Shown piece after piece: positions 8,836-19,100 of a DNA stretch of 64,000 bases. This stretch comes from Neobacillus drentensis NBRC 102427 (GTDB lineage: Bacteria > Bacillota > Bacilli > Bacillales > Cytobacillaceae): contig NZ_BCUX01000010.1 of assembly GCF_001591445.1 (NCBI RefSeq), forward strand, positions 1 through 64,000, given 5' to 3'. The first letter of the stretch is position 1. The number at the start of each line of letters is the position of its first letter. The notes under the pieces are model-generated. The model worked only from the letters and a program-made list of their open reading frames with translations. It was not told where the DNA came from and did not search any database. The position numbers and the translations under genes are program-made.

Positions 8836-9697
8836 GGTTTGCCATCCATGTTTTAATCGTGTTTGTTATGGTTGTATCATTTTCCTTCATTTGATTCCAT
8901 GTTAATTTGGCAGGGATAAATTGTTGTTTTTTTACAGAAAAATCCCAGGCTGTTTTTGCATCATACTTATCTTCTTTAATCGTCAAGTAAGATACAGGTG
9001 AGTTGTTCCAACTATTTGCATTCGATTCTGTTTTCCCGCCATTACTGGCAGAGAAAACAGCACTGATCAAGCGTCCGTTTACCTTTATTACTTCCCCTTT
9101 TGTCTCATCTACTGCCGCCGTGCTGTTCGGATGCCAATTGTATCCACCATATACTTGATAGTTGATGGTATCATCGATTGTTACCCCTTGATATGAAAAA
9201 GCATACGTTCGAGCAGCTACCGCTTGTGTTTTCAAGGCTTCTCGGTGCCATTCAGCATACATTTCAGTAGGTACAACACCCTTTAAATAATCTTCCATGA
9301 AGATCTCGTTAATAGGACGAACATACTTTGAATTTTCTGGGACAAATTGGAATGAACCTAGATAATTACGATTATTAATAGCTAGATAGTTAGTTTCCTT
9401 AAGTGGTAATAGCTTTACTGTGTCTGAGGTAAAAAGTGGTGTTGTTCCATCTAGTATAGTTATTTTGTTATTATTATATTTTACTAGATAGGACTTTCCG
9501 GTTGTTAAGCGGACAATTGATTGATCAATTAAATATTCGCCTGTGGGTTTAATCGTTACCTCTGTTTTATTGCCAAAATAATTAACCAGCTTTACTTTTA
9601 TCTTTGGTTCTAGTTTTTCAGCTGAAACACTTGGAATGAGTACATTTATTAATAATAATAAGGCCAGAAAACAGGCGCCCAATTTTTTCAATATCAT
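8828..9697 (-). CDS. SpoIID/LytB protein, N-terminal part ending at a frameshift
   Basis: 289 residues: a signal peptide (cleavage near SVSA-EK), an uncharacterised ~90-residue region, then the start of a SpoIID/LytB domain (FMEDYLKGVVPTEM, ALKTQAVAARTYA, SNGGKTESN). The domain stops abruptly at WMANHG and resumes in the next frame in 7903-8835. The shift maps to a run of four T (8851-8854, AAAA on the coding strand). Removing one base joins the frames as ...IKHGWQTMAEKEI. Either a true pseudogene or a homopolymer error in the sequence. The full protein would be ~595 residues. Confidence 0.75.
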   Translation of the reverse strand: MILKKLGACFLALLLLINVLIPSVSAEKLEPKIKVKLVNYFGNKTEVTIKPTGEYLIDQSIVRLTTGKSYLVKYNNNKITILDGTTPLFTSDTVKLLPLKETNYLAINNRNYLGSFQFVPENSKYVRPINEIFMEDYLKGVVPTEMYAEWHREALKTQAVAARTYAFSYQGVTIDDTINYQVYGGYNWHPNSTAAVDETKGEVIKVNGRLISAVFSASNGGKTESNANSWNNSPVSYLTIKEDKYDAKTAWDFSVKKQQFIPAKLTWNQMKENDTTITNTIKTWMANHG

Positions 9698-9806
9698 TCT
9701 CCGTTCATATTAGGATGAGGTACTTATATTAGAATATTACAGTATAAAACTATTAGTTTACTACTTGTTAATATTGGTAAGAAACATTAGGAATTGAAAA
9801 TAAAAA

Positions 9807-9827
9807 AACTCACCAATTTGGTGAGTT
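9807..9827 (-). terminator. minus-strand hairpin terminator
   Basis: AACTCACC pairs with GGTGAGTT around a 5-base loop; on the minus strand it is followed by TTTTTTATTTTC. No annotated long gene ends here, but a 26-codon micro-ORF on the minus strand stops at 9845. Confidence 0.6.
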
Positions 9828-9844
9828 CAAGCTTATGATATTAC

Positions 9845-9925
9845 TTATTTTAGGTGCATCATTATATGGAAAATTATTAACATCACGATAATTAAGAAAA
9901 TAAATTTTCCGACAAATATCTTCAT
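9845..9925 (-). CDS. candidate 26-aa hydrophobic micro-protein
   Basis: An ATG frame of 26 codons encodes a single hydrophobic helix (KFIFLIIVMLIIFHIMMHLK at the C-terminal end) led by MKIFVG. In-frame TTG at 9949 would give 34 residues (SADSTRN extension). It is followed after 18 bases by a minus-strand terminator with no other gene to serve. Against it: I see no good ribosome binding site before either start. Nothing else is visible in 9698-10115. Confidence 0.35.
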   Translation of the reverse strand: MKIFVGKFIFLIIVMLIIFHIMMHLK

Positions 9926-10115
9926 ATTTCGAGTTGAGTCAGCAGACAAAACCAAAATATGATATAATATTTATAAACGTACTGATTTTCAGGGAGCAGC
10001 TGTATAGGTAAATACTCCTAATCAGATGAAATGACATAAATTTTTACTCACTGTCTCATTGAAATTCATCTTTATGAATCGGCAAATGAAATGAAAATAT
10101 AGAAAGGGTGTTTTT

Positions 10116-10541
10116 ATGGAAAATTTTATTGAAACAGTTTATTTTTTAGAAAATCCTGAAAAGAATATTATTAAATTTGCAACTGGCACCCAGCTGCGCT
10201 ATGAGGATGTAATAAAAGAGGTTTTTGGAGTTGCATGTATCAATGATTTGCATATGATGATCCAATATAACAAGAGTTTTCAGACAAGCATATGTAACAG
10301 TCATGGAATTAGCGAAAAGAAAATAACTCTTGATAAAATCCTTCGTGTTGCTTCAAAAATAGACATGCTTCAACTAAAGAACCAGCTAATCGATCAAAAG
10401 ACTAATAGTTTGGATGAGGAAGCCGAAGACGGCAATTTTCCCATCATATGCCCTTTTAATGACACAATTAAGCTTCAAGAAGGTATCTTTCAATGGGATG
10501 ATAATAACTTCTCCTACAATGCTGTAAAACCTGGTGCATGA
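10116..10541 (+). CDS. hypothetical protein, 141 aa
   Basis: Soluble acidic protein, preceded by AGAAAGGGTG. There are no membrane segments and no recognisable motif. The central part is a likely alpha-helical stretch (KITLDKILRVASKIDMLQLKNQLIDQ, split here only for description, about residues 69-95). The stop codon overlaps a degenerate GGTGCATGACACC repeat, which may have supplied the last residues. Own terminator at 10581. Function unknown. Confidence 0.55.
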   Translation: MENFIETVYFLENPEKNIIKFATGTQLRYEDVIKEVFGVACINDLHMMIQYNKSFQTSICNSHGISEKKITLDKILRVASKIDMLQLKNQLIDQKTNSLDEEAEDGNFPIICPFNDTIKLQEGIFQWDDNNFSYNAVKPGA

Positions 10542-10580
10542 CACCTTTATCTTTGAAAACTGATGCGTTAGGATTTCATG

Positions 10581-10618
10581 AAAAAACCCTCGGGATTGTC
10601 CATCCTTGCGGGTTTTTA
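10581..10618. terminator. bidirectional terminator between convergent genes
   Basis: AAAAAACCCTCGGGAT pairs with ATCCTTGCGGGTTTTT. It lies downstream of the 141-aa gene and before the end of the NDH-2 gene. Confidence 0.75.
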
Positions 10619-10716
10619 TCACTTAACGTATTTCATTTTTCCTTTTACCGCAAAAATCTGCATATACACCAAAATTCCTTTTCAGAACAGCAAATGTTGT
10701 CAGCAACTAGCTAAAA

Positions 10717-11904
10717 TTAGTTTTTCCATTGTTTACGAACTAGAGGCAAACCGCCTAACATAAAACAATAGCGCATTTCGATCATCCATTTCATCAATGC
10801 AGCAAAATGTCCGCTGATATGATGATCATAAACTGTCCCCGTAGCATTACCTTTTCCTAATGACATAACGGTTCCACGATGAATATAGTGGAACGGTTTA
10901 ACAGGCTGACCATAAATTTTCATGGCCATATTATAGGCACAATACTGTCCTTGTTGAATTGCAATTTGGGCGGTGGGTGGATACGGTTTACCTTTTTCAT
11001 TTAAACTAACTGAGGCATCGCCGATGACATAGACATCCTGACAGCCAGGAACTTCACAAAACTCATTCAATTTGACTCTGCCATCTAACAATTCAAACCC
11101 TAGACCATCTAGAAGTGGATTCCCCATAACCCCGCCTGCCCAGATAAACGTGTCAGTCGGAATTTCAGTACCGTCTTCTAAGATTACCTTTCTATCCTCG
11201 ACCTTCGTCACCTGAAGGCCAACTTTATATTCTATAATCGTTTTTCGGAGTGAATTAACGGCATCTGAGACTATTGCTTCCGGAAAACCTTGAAGTATGC
11301 CTTGGTTTGGTTCTACAACAATAATGTTTACATCATTAGGAACCACTTTAAAACGTTTGCACAGCATAGGGATACTATTAGTTAATTCATGGATAAACTC
11401 CATCCCTGTAAATCCTGGACCACCAATCACCAAGTTTATTTTTCCTGTTCGCTGCCTGCTAAATTCCTGAAACTTTTCTTCAATGTGTTTTCGCAAACGA
11501 TAGGTTCCTTCCCAATTGAATAAAAAGAAGGCATGTTCCTCTAATCCAGGAATGTTAAACGTTTTAGGAGTACCGCCAATGCCCACTACTACGAAATCAT
11601 AATTTAGAGTCTGATTTTTACATATGACCCGTTTCCGTTCTATGTCCAATCCGGTGACTTCATCTTGTATGAATGTGACCCGCTTGGAATCAATTAATTC
11701 CTGAATAGGCAGTTTAATTGATTCTGGATCCACCGTCCCTGCTCCTGCTTCGTGTACCTTGGTCGTAAAATAGTGATAATCATTTTTATTGACCAAATAA
11801 ATTTCAATTCGGGATGGATGCACTTTTTTCTGCAAAGTAACTGCGGTCATTAATCCCGCGTAGCCCCCGCCTAGGATTACCACCTTCTTTTTATCATAAT
11901 CCAC
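10717..11904 (-). CDS. type II NADH dehydrogenase (NDH-2), FAD-dependent
   Basis: 395 residues. It oxidises NADH and passes electrons to quinone at the inner face of the membrane, without proton pumping. The FAD site is VVILGGGYAGLMTAVTLQ at the N-terminus. The NADH site lies around NLVIGGPGFTGMEF (about residue 155). A second FAD contact is DVYVIGDAS (about residue 290), followed by TAQIAIQQGQY. The start codon is GTG with AAGGAGTG upstream. Resembles Bacillus YumB/YutJ/Ndh paralogs; which one cannot be decided. Confidence 0.88.
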   Translation of the reverse strand: MDYDKKKVVILGGGYAGLMTAVTLQKKVHPSRIEIYLVNKNDYHYFTTKVHEAGAGTVDPESIKLPIQELIDSKRVTFIQDEVTGLDIERKRVICKNQTLNYDFVVVGIGGTPKTFNIPGLEEHAFFLFNWEGTYRLRKHIEEKFQEFSRQRTGKINLVIGGPGFTGMEFIHELTNSIPMLCKRFKVVPNDVNIIVVEPNQGILQGFPEAIVSDAVNSLRKTIIEYKVGLQVTKVEDRKVILEDGTEIPTDTFIWAGGVMGNPLLDGLGFELLDGRVKLNEFCEVPGCQDVYVIGDASVSLNEKGKPYPPTAQIAIQQGQYCAYNMAMKIYGQPVKPFHYIHRGTVMSLGKGNATGTVYDHHISGHFAALMKWMIEMRYCFMLGGLPLVRKQWKN

Positions 11905-12032
11905 AGTTTGCTCACTCCTTCACAATCTCTTTGCTCTTATTATAGAGATAATTTACCAATTTGCGCAATAGGTAAGCGGTAGAAATTTAACGAAACACAA
12001 AAGTTTCATAATTTGCTCTATAATTCTGGCAA

Positions 12033-12062
12033 AAAACCTCCCATTTACTGAAATGGGAGGTT
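12033..12062 (-). terminator. terminator of proline dehydrogenase gene
   Basis: AACCTCCCATTT pairs with AAATGGGAGGTT around a 4-base loop and is followed on the minus strand by a T-run. Confidence 0.85.
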
Positions 12063-12093
12063 GATAAATTTTGCTTTCATAATTTAAAAATGT

Positions 12094-13077
12094 TTAGCGC
12101 CGCTTTTTCTTTTCAGCCTTTGTTAATCTTCCTAATAAGAATGCACCTGCTGCTACACCGATGACAGTGTTTGTTTTTTTATTAAAGACTTGCTTAGCCA
12201 CAAGATTTAGGTTTTGCGGTCTTTCTGCTAATCGTCTCATGAAATAACCGTACCAATCATTGCCGAAAGGAACATAGGTACAGAAGTTATAGCCTTCACT
12301 AGCTAATTGCAGCTGCATTTCTTTTCTAAAACCATAAAGCATTTGAAATTCGAATTTATCATTGGGAATAGTGTGCTTCTTAACAAATTCCTTAATATGG
12401 TTAATAATTCGATGATCATGTGTCGCAATCGAAGTGAATTTACCATTTAATAGATGCCACTCGGTAATTTTGATAAAGTTTTCATCAATATCCCTTTTAT
12501 CTTGATAGGCAATTTCTTCGGATTCTTTATAGGCACCTTTAACAAGACGAATCCGGAAATTTTTATATCTTTCAAGGTATTCTTGTGCTTTGTGGAAATA
12601 AGATTGAATAACCGTACCAACATTAGAATATTCAAGTGACAGGTCGTCCAATAAATTAAAGGTGGGCTCCAGGTGTTTGAAGTCCTCCATATCAATATTG
12701 ACAAAAATATCGTATCGATGTGCTCTATCGACGATTTCTCTTACATTATTGAGACAAAATTGATAGTCAATATCTAATCCGACCTGCGTTGGTTTTAAGG
12801 AAATATGTGCATCCACTTTATTCTCCTGAATTGCTTCGATTACCTTAAGAATTTGTTCTTTCGCAGCAGTTGCTTCTTCTTCTTTAAAAACGAATTCTCC
12901 TAAATTATCAACAGTACAAGAGATTCCATGAGCATTAAGCTCCTTAATACTTTTGATTACTTCCGGTATATTTGTACCAGCAACGACACTTTGTGCCCCT
13001 AGTTTTAAGCCATATTTTTTAGCTGTACTATTTAGAAATTGATTTTGTGATAGACCCATAAAAATATCTTTCAACAT
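12094..13077 (-). CDS. proline dehydrogenase
   Basis: 327 residues. It oxidises L-proline to pyrroline-5-carboxylate using FAD, feeding electrons to the membrane. Family motifs include SYFHKAQEYLERY, RIRLVKGAYKE (substrate and FAD contacts) and the C-terminal FGNDWYGYFMRRLAERPQN, where the paired arginines bind the proline carboxylate. Monofunctional, as in Bacillus PutB/FadM; no P5C dehydrogenase gene is adjacent. The promoter region has a TATAAT (about 13113-13118, minus strand) overlapping a poor cre-like TGAAAGCG half. Confidence 0.9.
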   Translation of the reverse strand: MLKDIFMGLSQNQFLNSTAKKYGLKLGAQSVVAGTNIPEVIKSIKELNAHGISCTVDNLGEFVFKEEEATAAKEQILKVIEAIQENKVDAHISLKPTQVGLDIDYQFCLNNVREIVDRAHRYDIFVNIDMEDFKHLEPTFNLLDDLSLEYSNVGTVIQSYFHKAQEYLERYKNFRIRLVKGAYKESEEIAYQDKRDIDENFIKITEWHLLNGKFTSIATHDHRIINHIKEFVKKHTIPNDKFEFQMLYGFRKEMQLQLASEGYNFCTYVPFGNDWYGYFMRRLAERPQNLNLVAKQVFNKKTNTVIGVAAGAFLLGRLTKAEKKKRR

Positions 13078-13214
13078 AGCGATTTCCCCTTGCTGTTGTT
13101 TTTAAATTTATTATAGCATACGCTTTCAATAAAGTTTATTTTGAGAATTTTCTAAAATAAAGTGCCTAAATAAAGTGCCTGACACCGCTCAAAATTCCGC
13201 TTCTAGACAAAGAT

Positions 13215-13244
13215 AAAACAGCCAAAACCGCTGGCTGTTTTTTC
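13215..13244 (-). terminator. terminator of the nar operon
   Basis: AAAACAGCC pairs with GGCTGTTTT, with T-runs on both sides. It lies just past narI and is bracketed by inverted GGTGTCAGGCACC-type motifs at 13174-13186 and 13260-13272. Confidence 0.75.
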
Positions 13245-13275
13245 TGTAGGTTTCATTATGGTGTCAGGCACCCAA

Positions 13276-13965
13276 TCAGCTCTTATCATACCCATTCCGC
13301 GAGCGGTATTGCTGTGGAGCCCTTGTTGGATAGCGTACCGGGAAACTAAACATATGAACGAGCTGGGTAAACGGAATGGATGCGAATAGGAAGAATGACA
13401 ATATAACATGGATCTTAAATACGGTTGGTATCCCTAACATGAGTTCAGATAATGGATGGAAGGTGAATAAACTCCGAAACCACGGACCAATCGTTAATCG
13501 ATACTCATAGGCTACCACTGTATAACTATAAATGAGTGTCATATAGGTGCCCAGGGCAGCAATTATGAGTAACAGAACGATCGTGAAATAATCACCAAAA
13601 GTGGTATGCACACGGACCTTCGGAAAAGAAAACTTCCGAATAATCATCACCACCAAGCCAATGACAACCATTAGTCCAGCGATCCCACCTCCTGCAATTG
13701 CACCCATATGGTACAGATGTTCACCAACGCCTAGGGCTTCATAGACTCCGATTGGAATCAAGACGCCCATTACATGACCAATAAAGGCAAAAATAATCCC
13801 ATAATGAAAAAGGACGGAACCGAATCGCAGCCACTTTTTTTCAAAAATTTCTGTTGACGGGGCATACCAGCTTTTCCCACGAAAAATAAAGCGATAAAAA
13901 GTTCCCACGATGAGAATGGTACCGCATATATAAGGAAAAATGGTCCACCAAAAAATCATTTCCAT
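13276..13965 (-). CDS. narI: respiratory nitrate reductase gamma subunit, cytochrome b
   Basis: 229 residues. Membrane cytochrome b that takes electrons from menaquinol and passes them through NarH to NarG. About five hydrophobic helices; conserved His-bearing segments include FHYGIIFAFIGHVMG and FKIHVILSFFLFASIPFTQLVHMF, the expected haem ligand helices. Last gene of narGHJI; AAGGAGG precedes the ATG, 46 bases after narJ. Confidence 0.93.
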   Translation of the reverse strand: MEMIFWWTIFPYICGTILIVGTFYRFIFRGKSWYAPSTEIFEKKWLRFGSVLFHYGIIFAFIGHVMGVLIPIGVYEALGVGEHLYHMGAIAGGGIAGLMVVIGLVVMIIRKFSFPKVRVHTTFGDYFTIVLLLIIAALGTYMTLIYSYTVVAYEYRLTIGPWFRSLFTFHPLSELMLGIPTVFKIHVILSFFLFASIPFTQLVHMFSFPVRYPTRAPQQYRSRNGYDKS

Positions 13966-14011
13966 CTCCTACCTCCTTCTTAGACTAGCTTTGAAGTAAC
14001 TGAGTAACTTA

Positions 14012-14614
14012 CTATCGATACATTACAGGGTAGGGAAGTTCATCCAAATCAGCTTCCTCACGTTCATTTTCCAAGAATGCAATTTCCTCTTTTTCCGGTG
14101 CTGTAAAGACAAACATCATCAAAAGGTCAATGGCATTGTGATATGGATTGCTGCCGGGAAGATTGTTTAAAAGCCTATGGATGGCATAGGACAGACGGCG
14201 CGTCAGCCTGATAATATTTTCTTCCCCCGGTGCCACTGCCAAAAGTTCCAATAACATCGGGATATAATCAGCCAGTTCCTTCCCCTCATATTCAAAGCCT
14301 GCTTCGCAAATGAGCTTTTGTAATTTAATTAAGGCGGCACCACGTTTCCGACTGTCTCCTAGCTCATGTGCGGTTAAATATAGACTCGTTTTTTCCTTAT
14401 AATCAAATGTTTCCACATAAAGTTCTTGGAGTTTCTTTTGTCCCATTTCAAATAATGGGGCAATCCTCTCCAAAATTTCCATCCGCTGTGCTTCTATATG
14501 AATCTGTTCATTGACGAATTTTTCAATGATTGGGCGCTCTTCAAAAAATTCATCATTTGGATATTCCAAAATCCGGGACATTATTACTAAAAGGGCGGAG
14601 GATTCATTCGTCAT
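14012..14614 (-). CDS. narJ: nitrate reductase assembly chaperone
   Basis: 200 residues, a TorD/NarJ-type all-alpha chaperone that helps insert the molybdenum cofactor into NarG before membrane docking. Motifs visible: [10 protein letters not shown] at the start, [15 protein letters not shown] (about 75-90), and [17 protein letters not shown]. The ATG overlaps the narH stop by four bases, implying translational coupling. Confidence 0.9.
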   Translation of the reverse strand: MTNESSALLVIMSRILEYPNDEFFEERPIIEKFVNEQIHIEAQRMEILERIAPLFEMGQKKLQELYVETFDYKEKTSLYLTAHELGDSRKRGAALIKLQKLICEAGFEYEGKELADYIPMLLELLAVAPGEENIIRLTRRLSYAIHRLLNNLPGSNPYHNAIDLLMMFVFTAPEKEEIAFLENEREEADLDELPYPVMYR

Positions 14615-16113
14615 TGACTTTCACTTCTTTCATATGGATATGTCGTCATTCCTTCAGCGGGGGCTATATCTTCAATGCTGCAGGAACCCTGCTTATAATG
14701 TAAATCGCCATCCATTTCACGGCGGCCGGTTGGAATAACAAATCGTTCGTTATATTTGGCCACGGCAAGTAAGCGAACCATCTCTTCTAGCTCCTCCGGT
14801 GTTGTTTTCGCTTCTTCTAAAAGCTTGCTGACCTTCAGCTTATCGGCCCCGCCCACCGTTTTTTCACGCATATGAACACGCATGGCTGCCATTTTTAATA
14901 GGACTCTGCGGATTACATCAGTGTCGTCTGCAGATAACAAGGATGCTAAGTACTCCATTGGAATGCGCATTTGATCAACAGCCGGTATATAACCATCGGC
15001 ACATAACTCATTTGCATTGGTAATATGATTCATGATTGGGCTGAGCGGCGGAACATACCAAACCATTGGTAATGTCCGATATTCCGGGTGAAGCGGCAAT
15101 GCGATTTTCCACTTTATCGCCATCTTGTATACTGGGGATGCCTGTGCACTATCAATCCAGGAATGATTGATACCCTGTTTTTCCGCCTCCTCAATGACTT
15201 CAGGGTCAAAGGGATCTAGAAATACGGACAGCTGTGCTTCATACAATTCCTTTGGGTCTTCAACAGAGGCAGCTTCCTTTACCCTGTCTGCATCATATAA
15301 TACAACTCCGATATAGCGAATCCGACCCACACAGGTTTCCGAACAAATCGTCGGGAGTCCTGCTTCCGTCCGTGGGTAACAAAAATTACATTTCTCGGCT
15401 TTATGGGTATTCCAATTGTAATATACCTTATGATAGGGACAGCCATTCTGGCAGAAACGCCAGCCCCGGCAGGCATCCTGGTCGACCAGGACAATTCCAT
15501 CCTCATCCCTTTTATATAAAGCACCGGTAGGGCACGAGGCCACACAAGATGGATTAAGACAATGCTCACAAATTCTTGGCAAATACATCATAAATGTCTT
15601 TTCATATTCCATCGCAATATGTTCCTGAACCTTTTGGACATTCGGATCCATCGGTACCACAGCACTGCCTCCCGCTAGATCATCATCCCAGTTAGGCCCC
15701 CATTCCGGTTTATCCATATACTTACCGGTAATCATCGACTTCGGTCGTGCCACCGGTAAATTTTCTTTCTTCGGGCTATTATGCAAGTGTTGAAAATCGT
15801 ACGTCCATGGCTCATAAAAATCGTCCATTTCAGCCATATTGGGATTGTAAAAAATATTTGCCAGCTTGGATATAGGTCCCCCTGCTCTTAAATGTAATTT
15901 TCCATTTCGCATGATCCAGCCGCCCTTGTAACGGTCGGTATTTTCCCATTCTTTGGGGTAGCCGGGCCCTGGTCGTGTCTCCACATTGTTATACCAGACG
16001 TATTCCATCCCTGGGCGGTTTGTCCAGACATTTTTACAGGTAACAGAACAAGTATGACAGCCAATACATTTATCAAGGTGCATGACCATTGCCACTTGTG
16101 CTTTAATTTTCAA
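14611..16113 (-). CDS. narH: respiratory nitrate reductase beta subunit
   Basis: 500 residues, the iron-sulfur electron relay between NarI and NarG. Four cysteine clusters are visible: [11 protein letters not shown] near residue 16, [17 protein letters not shown] near 183, [15 protein letters not shown] near 216, and CNFCYPR...[13 protein letters not shown] near 243-270. The Trp in the third group fits the 3Fe-4S cluster of NarH. TTG start behind GGAGGT; overlaps narG by 11 bases. Confidence 0.95.
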   Translation of the reverse strand: MKIKAQVAMVMHLDKCIGCHTCSVTCKNVWTNRPGMEYVWYNNVETRPGPGYPKEWENTDRYKGGWIMRNGKLHLRAGGPISKLANIFYNPNMAEMDDFYEPWTYDFQHLHNSPKKENLPVARPKSMITGKYMDKPEWGPNWDDDLAGGSAVVPMDPNVQKVQEHIAMEYEKTFMMYLPRICEHCLNPSCVASCPTGALYKRDEDGIVLVDQDACRGWRFCQNGCPYHKVYYNWNTHKAEKCNFCYPRTEAGLPTICSETCVGRIRYIGVVLYDADRVKEAASVEDPKELYEAQLSVFLDPFDPEVIEEAEKQGINHSWIDSAQASPVYKMAIKWKIALPLHPEYRTLPMVWYVPPLSPIMNHITNANELCADGYIPAVDQMRIPMEYLASLLSADDTDVIRRVLLKMAAMRVHMREKTVGGADKLKVSKLLEEAKTTPEELEEMVRLLAVAKYNERFVIPTGRREMDGDLHYKQGSCSIEDIAPAEGMTTYPYERSESQ

Positions 16114-19100
16114 GCCAATCGACCTCCTTTAATGGTCGGACAATCGTCAATGTGTCCCTCTGACTTCCTGTGGGTCCATAATAATTAAACCCGTAGCTTA
16201 GTTGTGAATACCCGCCAATCATATGGGTGGCTTTTGGGTATATTCTCGTCACGCTGTTATGTGTTCCACCACGCGTTTTATTTATGGTGTTACCTGGCAC
16301 GCCCATGGTTCGATCCTGCGCATGATGCATATAAACAGCCCCGCGCGGCATCCGGTACGTTAATACAGCTCTGGCGACAACAACACCATTTCGATTGTAA
16401 AGTTCAATCCAATCATTATCCTTAATGCCGATTTCTGCCCCGTCCTCTTCATTCATCCACACAACCTGCCAGCCCCGGAATAACTGAATCATATTGGTTG
16501 TATCCGTAAACATGGTATGAATGCCCCATTTTTGGTGGGGAGTCATATAGCGAAGCGTGATCGATTTCCCTTGATTCTCCACTTCCTTTTCACCTTTAAT
16601 AAATGGGCCCTTAGAAATTGGCGGGATATACAAGGGAAGTCCCTCACCATAATCAAGCATAACCTCATGATCGAGATAAAAGCTTTGCCGTCCTGTAAGT
16701 GTATGCCATGGAATATGGTATTCCTTATTTACCGTGAACGGCGAATAGCGACGATTATCATTTTCCAGGCCACTCCAAACAGGTGTTGATATCGCTTGGC
16801 GCGGCTGGATTGTTAACGCATCGAGCGTATAATCCTCTTCTTCGCGACCTTCTGAAATATGGGCAAGCTTTTTACCCGTTTTTTCCTCCATCGACTTCCA
16901 GCCTTCAACCGCCCGTTTTCCGTTGGTGGCACCGGACATTAACAGGATGGCATTGATTGCCTTTTTATCAGAATATAAATCAGGATAGCCCATTCCGATC
17001 CCTTCATGCTTGGACGTTCCAAGTCGACTGAGTAATTCCTTGTACACTTTATCGCCTGGAATACGAACACCCTTTGTTCCATATCCGTTCTTAATATTGG
17101 GCCCGACCGTGATCCACATATCATAGACATGAGGATAATCCCGGTTTAAAATCGTGAAGTTTGGCATGGTTTTCCCAGGAATTGCCTCCACTTCACCCTT
17201 CCGCCAGTCTTTTACTTTTCCAAATGGCTGGGCTATTTCATTAATCGTATCATGTGCAAGTGGTGACATGATCAAGTCTTCTTGGGCAGGAAGATGTTCC
17301 TTAGCAAGTTCGGAGAAAACCTTTGCTATTTCTCGGAATGCATCCCAATCACTTCTCGTTTCCCATGGAGGGTTAATCGCCGCATTAAAAGGATGCACAA
17401 AGGGATGTAGATCCGTGCTGCTGATATCATATTTTTCATACCAGGTCGCAGCAGGCAAAATAATATCTGAAAAAAGTCCTGAACTGGTCATTCGGAAGTC
17501 CATACTTACAAAAAGATCGGTCTTACCTTCTGGCGGCGTTTCGGTAATATTCACATCTTTTGGCTGCCACGAGTTTTCAACCTCTGATAGGACTGAATCC
17601 TTTGAGCCAATTAAATGTTTCACAAAGTACTCGTGGCCCTTTCCACTGTCACCAAGCAGATTCGAGCGCCAATTAAAAAACACACGCGGAAAGTTGCGCG
17701 GGTCATTCGGATTTTCAATCGCAAAATCAAGCTTTCCTTCTTTTAGCTGCTTCGCCACATCTTCAATCAATGCAAGGTCATTAACCGTGCGTGATCTCGC
17801 CTCCTTCATCACTTCCAATGAATTTTGGGAGAGCTGTGGAAAGCTTGGCAGCCAGCCTAAACGTGCTGACATCGCATTAAAATCAGCAGGATGCATTTTT
17901 GCATAATGGCTTCCCCAGTCCGTTTGTGAATCGTTTGCATCATATTCATAACGAAATTGTTCGGTAGCAAAATAAAAGAAGGATGTCCCGTTCATAAAGC
18001 GCGGCGATTTGACCCAATCATTCGCAAACGCAATTTGCGAAAATCCTTCCAAGGGACGGACCTTTTCCTGGCCAACATAATGGGCCCAACCGCCGCCATT
18101 TACCCCTTGCGAACCCGTTAATAAAACGAGATTCAAAATCGACCGATAGATTTGATCACTGTGGAACCAGTGGTTTGTGCCGCCGCCCATCGCAATCATA
18201 GATTTTCCTTGCGTCCGGGCCGCGTTATCAGCAAATTCTCTGGCCACCTGGATTACGTGTGCTTGATTCACACCTGTAATACTTTCCTGCCATGCCGGTG
18301 TATAGGGCTTATTTACGTCATGATAATCAACAGGGTAATCACCTGGAAGACCTCTGTTTACCCCCGTATGGGCAAGCATCAGATCGTAGACAGTCGTAAC
18401 GATTAGTTCATTTCCAGATTGGTCCTTAATACGCTTTACCGGAACACCACGTTCGCTTTTTCCGCCCTCTGTTTCAGCAAAATAAGGGAATTCAACCATT
18501 GCTACATCATCTTTTTCATTTAATAAGCTAAGCTGGGGACTAATTTGTGATCCATCTTCGGCCGCCAAATCTAAATTCCACTTGTTACCTTCATCCCATC
18601 TAAAACCTTGGCTGCCGTTTGGAATTGCAAATTTCTTAAGCTTTTCATCCCAGACCACAGTTTTCCAGTCACCTAATTTATCTTCTTGGTCTGAAATATC
18701 AGATGCTCGTAAAAAACGATCGGATCGATAGCTGCCATTCTTTTTCGTTAACGTGACAAGAAAGGGCAAGTCTGTATATTGTTTTGCATAATTACTAAAA
18801 TAGGGTGTTTCTTGATCCACATAAAACTCCTTTAAAATGACATGCGTCATTGCCATCGCAAGGGCCCCATCGGTTCCAGCCTTCGCCGGCAGCCACATAT
18901 CTGCGAACTTATCATATTCCGCATAATCAGGACTTACACCGACTACTTTCGTTCCGTTATAACGTGATTCCACCATAAAATGGGCATCAGGGGTTCTGGT
19001 TTGCGGGATATTCGTTCCCCAAATGATGAAATACTTTGAATTATACCAATCTCCACTTTCAGGAACATCCGTTTGATCCCCCCATACTTGAGGAGATGCA

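Noticed and set aside
13113..13135. cre site before proline dehydrogenase
   Set aside because: TGAAAGCGTATGCT has about three mismatches in the consensus positions; only mentioned in the gene entry.
17154..17906. 250-codon open frame opposite narG
   Set aside because: It lies antisense inside a fully conserved narG; composition mirrors the reverse strand and there is no RBS.
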